Below are positions 60,867 through 64,000 of a DNA stretch of 64,000 nt, one piece after another. Below the pieces are notes generated by a model, which was not told the origin of the DNA, ran no database searches, and saw nothing but the letters and a program-made list of their open reading frames with translations. Each line of letters starts with the position of its first letter. Position 1 is the stretch's first letter. This DNA is from Bacteroidota bacterium. Lineage in GTDB: Bacteria; Bacteroidota; Ignavibacteria; SZUA-365. The position numbers and the translations under genes are program-made. Where the stretch lies: positions 32,720-96,719 of the forward strand of contig JAEYUG010000119.1 in assembly GCA_023432805.1 (NCBI GenBank), given 5' to 3'.

Positions 60867-62476
60867 CAGATCGTCGCATCAACCTTCAGTTAGCCGTTCT
60901 GACCGGAATCCTTCTCGGCGCTGCGTTCCCGCCGATACCGACGGGAGTGACGGCATTCGTCGGTTTCATTCCCTTCCTCCTCCTGCTCCGTCGAGTGGAT
61001 TCCGCGGCGCAGACCTTTCGATTCAGCTATCTCACGTTTCTCGTACTCAATGTGGTGACGGTGTACTGGATCAGTGGATGGTGGGGGAGGGATCCATGGT
61101 TGAAAGCTGCAGGTGTTGCGGTCAATCTTGTTCATCCACTGTTGTTTACGATTCCTGCACTCATGTTGTACCTCGTGCGGAAGCGGTTGGGATGGAACCT
61201 CATGCTTGTCGTCTTTCCCTTCCTCTGGGCGGCCTGGGAATGGCTGGCTCATCTGCCTGAACTTAGTTTTCCATGGCTGATCATCGGCAACACGCAGAGC
61301 TATGATATCGAAAAAATCCAGTTCATCGCATGGACGGGTATCTTCGGGGCGTCATGGTGGATCGCAGCGGTGAACAGCATCCTCGTCGTTCTTGCCGAAC
61401 GCGTCAGTTCTGGAGCATGGGGATTGCGTTCCCGACAGTCTCTGCTGACGGTGTCCGCTGCTCTGCTCCTTCTGTTCGTTCCGCATGTGTGGGGAGCGCT
61501 CGCGATGCGTGACGGCTCCGATGCTCACATGCTCCGCGTCGGAATCGCCCAACCTGACATCGATCCATACGAAAAGTGGTCTGCAGCCTCCGTGCCCATG
61601 GACAAGGTGAGGGACCTCATGAATCTCTACGACACGGTCGTGGACAGCGGCAATGTGGACCTCGTACTATTTCCGGAAACTGCTTTCCCCTTCCTCATCC
61701 GCCAGCCTTCACACCGGGATGAACTCCTCGAAGTGCAGCGGCGCATTGATCTGAAGGGGGTGCCTTTGCTCAGCGGTTTCGCGGATCTGACCTGGTATGA
61801 ACCGGATTCCGCACCATCCAGCGCGAAACGCATCCCCGAATCCGATATCCGCTACGACACATTCAATGCAGCAATGCTGCTTCTCCCCATGAAGACAGAG
61901 CAGCAAGTCTATCACAAATCGCGACTTACGCCGCTGAGTGAACGTATTCCCTATCTGGACGCATTGCCATTTCTCCAGAATGCACTGTCATGGGGAGTGG
62001 GCATCAGCAGCTGGGGACTCGGCAACGACACCACGGTTTTCACGCTCGATACGCAAAGGAAATCGGTGCGGATATGGGCGATGATCTGCTACGAAACCCT
62101 CTATCCTGAGTTCATCACCGGTTTTACAGATCGCGGAGCAAACCTGCTCGCGGTCATCACGAATGACGGCTGGTTCGGTAATTCGTCCGGTCCCTATCAG
62201 CTCCAACGCTATGCCGTGCTCCGCGCCATAGAAAACCGCCGAGCCATCGCCCGCTGCGCAAACAATGGCATCAGCTGTTTCATTGATCCATGGGGACGCG
62301 TTTCAGGGGAAACCATTTTTGGAACGCGCACATGGACGGCTGCTGCCGTTCCCCTCCATGCGGAAGCCTCCTTTTACGTCCGTCATGGGGATTGGTTCTC
62401 ACACCTCTGCGCAGCATTCACATTGATCGCGCTCCTGGCTTCCCTTCTCTCAGGGCGGCGGCGATCAGCGAGCTGA
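60863..62476 (+). CDS. lnt: Apolipoprotein N-acyltransferase
   Basis: Lnt adds the third acyl chain to lipoproteins. The 537-residue protein has an N-terminal block of membrane helices (GFIPFLLLLRRV, TVYWISGWWG...) and a C-terminal nitrilase-like domain with the catalytic glutamate in LVLFPETAFPF (about 266-276), lysine in VYHKSRLTPLSERIP and cysteine in ICYETLYPEF. I start at ATG 60863 (overlapping the PAP2 stop); a longer in-frame start inside PAP2 is rejected. With lgt at 32418 the window has two of the three lipoprotein-maturation enzymes. Confidence 0.94.
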   Translation: MTDRRINLQLAVLTGILLGAAFPPIPTGVTAFVGFIPFLLLLRRVDSAAQTFRFSYLTFLVLNVVTVYWISGWWGRDPWLKAAGVAVNLVHPLLFTIPALMLYLVRKRLGWNLMLVVFPFLWAAWEWLAHLPELSFPWLIIGNTQSYDIEKIQFIAWTGIFGASWWIAAVNSILVVLAERVSSGAWGLRSRQSLLTVSAALLLLFVPHVWGALAMRDGSDAHMLRVGIAQPDIDPYEKWSAASVPMDKVRDLMNLYDTVVDSGNVDLVLFPETAFPFLIRQPSHRDELLEVQRRIDLKGVPLLSGFADLTWYEPDSAPSSAKRIPESDIRYDTFNAAMLLLPMKTEQQVYHKSRLTPLSERIPYLDALPFLQNALSWGVGISSWGLGNDTTVFTLDTQRKSVRIWAMICYETLYPEFITGFTDRGANLLAVITNDGWFGNSSGPYQLQRYAVLRAIENRRAIARCANNGISCFIDPWGRVSGETIFGTRTWTAAAVPLHAEASFYVRHGDWFSHLCAAFTLIALLASLLSGRRRSAS

Positions 62477-62503
62477 CATCACGCACATGACACAGGTACT
62501 GCA

Positions 62504-63526
62504 ATGATCGATCTGCGAAGCGATACTGTAACACGGCCCACTTCAGTGATGCGCGCGCGCATGGCCGCTGCCGAAGTTGGCGACGACGTCTATGGTGAGG
62601 ATCCCGCAGTCAACCGACTGCAACAGAGGATGGCAGAACTGTTTGGCAAGGAAGAGGCACTCTTCGTTCCTTCAGGTTCAATGGGGAATCAACTTGCAAT
62701 CAAAGCATGGACGCAGATGGGAGATGAAGTGATTTGTGAAGCAGAGGCTCACATTTTTCACTATGAGACTGCAGGACCCTCCATCATTTCCGGCGTGCAG
62801 TTGCATCCCGTTGCCACCACGCGTGGGACGCTGACCGCGGCCGGTATTCGCGCTGCGATCCGACCGCCTGAGTATTATTACCCGCGAACGAGCCTTGTGT
62901 GCATGGAAAACACGCATAATCGTCACGGCGGGAGCATCATCGCACTCGATGCCATGAAGGAGGTCGCGATGGAGGCGCACACCCACGGGCTCGCAGTGCA
63001 TCTCGATGGCGCCCGCATCTGGAATGCGCATGCTGCCACCGGGATTCCGCTCCATGAGTATGCATCCACAGCGGATTCGATCAATGTCTGCTTCAGCAAG
63101 GGCCTCGGTGCTCCCGTCGGATCCATGCTCCTCGGACCTCACGACATGATTGCGCGCGCGCACCGCTTCCGCAAGGTGCTGGGCGGTGCCATGAGGCAGA
63201 TCGGCATTCTCGCAGTTGCCGCCGAGCACGCGGTCGATTCCCACCTGCCATTGCTCGTCGACGATCATCGACGGGCGGGTGCGTTCGCGACTGCAATCGC
63301 CTCTGCCGGACCATGGCATATCGACCTCAGCCTGGTGGAATCAAATATGGTGCTGCTCGATATGTCCGATGCTGATGTTGCTCCCGCGACCATCCAGTCA
63401 CGGCTCGCCGAGCGGGGGATCCTGATCGGGATGGGACGGGGAGCATCGCTCCGTGCTGTCTTCCATCTGGACATTACAGACGATGATCTCGAGTCGGCGA
63501 TTTCCATCTTTTCAACCATAGGATGA
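62504..63526 (+). CDS. ltaE: Low-specificity L-threonine aldolase
   Basis: The 340-residue PLP enzyme cleaves L-threonine to glycine and acetaldehyde. It begins MIDLRSDTVTRPTSVMRARMAAAEVGDDVYGEDPAV, the family start, and has FVPSGSMGNQLA, VHLDGARIWNAHAA and the PLP-lysine segment VCFSKGLGAPVGSML. Length is normal. It lies 28 bases after lnt and before the thioesterase, so it is transcribed with an otherwise envelope-related set; it may supply glycine, which gcvH's system consumes. Confidence 0.93.
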   Translation: MIDLRSDTVTRPTSVMRARMAAAEVGDDVYGEDPAVNRLQQRMAELFGKEEALFVPSGSMGNQLAIKAWTQMGDEVICEAEAHIFHYETAGPSIISGVQLHPVATTRGTLTAAGIRAAIRPPEYYYPRTSLVCMENTHNRHGGSIIALDAMKEVAMEAHTHGLAVHLDGARIWNAHAATGIPLHEYASTADSINVCFSKGLGAPVGSMLLGPHDMIARAHRFRKVLGGAMRQIGILAVAAEHAVDSHLPLLVDDHRRAGAFATAIASAGPWHIDLSLVESNMVLLDMSDADVAPATIQSRLAERGILIGMGRGASLRAVFHLDITDDDLESAISIFSTIG

Positions 63527-63530
63527 ACGC

Positions 63531-63986
63531 ATGCAACCTGATCTCTCACTTTTTGGTCATCGCTATCCCTATCGAGTCAAGACCTTTCAGGTCGATCGTC
63601 AGAATGTCGTGCACAACATCTGGTATTTCTTCATGCTCGAGGAGGCTCGCGTCGAGTTCATCCGCTCGGTAGGGATGCGCATCGACGCGGAGGCGTTTGT
63701 GACCCACTCGAAGTACTTTGTCGTACGCAACACATGCGATTATTACGCGCCTGCCTCTTTCGATCAGGATCTAATGATCCACTCGCGAATTTCGATGGTG
63801 AAGAACAGCTCGCTTACCTTCGAGCATGTGATCTACAATGAGAGCAGCGGCCAGATCAGTGCAATGGCAACGCACGTCCTTGTGCATGTCGATGTCGACA
63901 CCAATCGGCCGGCGCGTGTGCCCGATGACATGCGCGAGTTGATCCTTGCCCACGAAGGCGACCGCGTGCGCTTCGTCGAGGATTGA
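63531..63986 (+). CDS. 4HBT-family acyl-CoA thioesterase
   Basis: The 151-residue hot-dog protein has the YbgC/4HBT pattern: YRVKTFQVDRQNVVHNIWYFFMLEEARVEFIRSVGM (the Asp normally found in VDxxGHVNN is here VDRQNVVHN), then the central strands. It should hydrolyse acyl-CoA thioesters. The stop overlaps a further ATG by one base. The gene is the last complete one in the window. Confidence 0.85.
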   Translation: MQPDLSLFGHRYPYRVKTFQVDRQNVVHNIWYFFMLEEARVEFIRSVGMRIDAEAFVTHSKYFVVRNTCDYYAPASFDQDLMIHSRISMVKNSSLTFEHVIYNESSGQISAMATHVLVHVDVDTNRPARVPDDMRELILAHEGDRVRFVED

Positions 63987-64000
63987 TGTCGCTTGATGAC
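63986..64000 (+). CDS. Start of a further gene, cut by the window edge
   Basis: An ATG at 63986 overlaps the thioesterase stop as TGATG and reads Met-Ser-Leu-Asp-Asp before the edge. The same one-base overlap is used elsewhere in the window, so a coupled gene is likely, but five codons show nothing of its function. Confidence 0.4.

Noticed and set aside
1..64000. CRISPR arrays, tRNA or rRNA genes, insertion sequences, phage genes, restriction or toxin-antitoxin systems
   Set aside because: Looked for in all gaps on both strands and not seen; no direct-repeat arrays, cloverleaf sequences or transposase-like proteins.

Overview
The window is a gene-dense, GC-rich bacterial chromosome segment carrying about 55 protein genes. 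I found no rRNA, tRNA, CRISPR array, insertion sequence or prophage. Three long secreted proteins end in an N(Y/F)PNPFNP-type C-terminal sorting domain of the type IX secretion kind. Lipoproteins, lgt and lnt, ECF sigma factors and a TonB-receptor-like barrel also point to a Gram-negative member of the Bacteroidota/Chlorobi superphylum. Several genes have strong Shine-Dalgarno sequences (AAGGAGG, GAGGAG), unlike typical Flavobacteriia or Bacteroidia. A deep branch such as Kapabacteria, Ignavibacteria or Chlorobi is therefore my best guess; it is an inference, not a phylogeny.

Layout. 1-5828 (-): a tightly coupled envelope operon: L,D-transpeptidase, two lipoprotein-like proteins, a FemAB/GNAT-like transferase and an outer-membrane barrel that runs off the left edge. 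5997-11440 (+): efp, accB, accC, gcvH, guaA and a TPR protein, then radC (11587-12270). 12272-19713 (-): bi-domain oxidoreductase, uppP, a degenerate cyclophilin, holA, then an ECF sigma factor, a membrane protein and rarA. 19816-21531 (-): ECF sigma factor, zinc-finger anti-sigma and a Spy/CnrX-like periplasmic protein. 21803-34706 (+): PAS/GAF histidine kinase and sigma-54 response regulator, metG, a lipoprotein, a mannose-1-phosphate guanylyltransferase/pseudo-phosphomannomutase, a PTS-IIA protein, hisS, a small unknown gene, lgt and an M16-like protein, closed by a strong bidirectional terminator. 34811-38461 (-): a 1216-residue secreted beta-helix protein. 38708-40614 (+): birA and a cysteine desulfurase. 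40633-50677 (-): an oligopeptide ABC ATPase, two tandem fungalysin-like secreted peptidases, an M28 lipoprotein peptidase, prmA and a Ppx/GppA phosphatase. 50775-54576 (+): carboxyltransferase subunit, lipoprotein and sigma-54 response regulator. 54624-58706: a small lipoprotein (-), a DMT transporter (+) and two TldD/PmbA-family genes (-). 58812-64000 (+): acylphosphatase, ispF, dedA, a PAP2 phosphatase, lnt, threonine aldolase, thioesterase and the first codons of one more gene.

How they fit. Much of the content is housekeeping (fatty-acid and biotin enzymes, translation, replication, isoprenoid and lipoprotein maturation). The accessory signal lies in the envelope and secretion modules: the five-gene envelope operon, the secreted peptidase/peptide-uptake cluster, two ECF sigma modules and several proteins whose fold is recognisable but whose catalytic residues are missing (cyclophilin, exported TldD, phosphomannomutase half, M16). 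No intergenic stretch exceeds 300 bases. Reading the intergenic regions on both strands gave nine matches to one promoter form: TTGnnn, 16-17 bases, then TAnnTT (often followed by TG).
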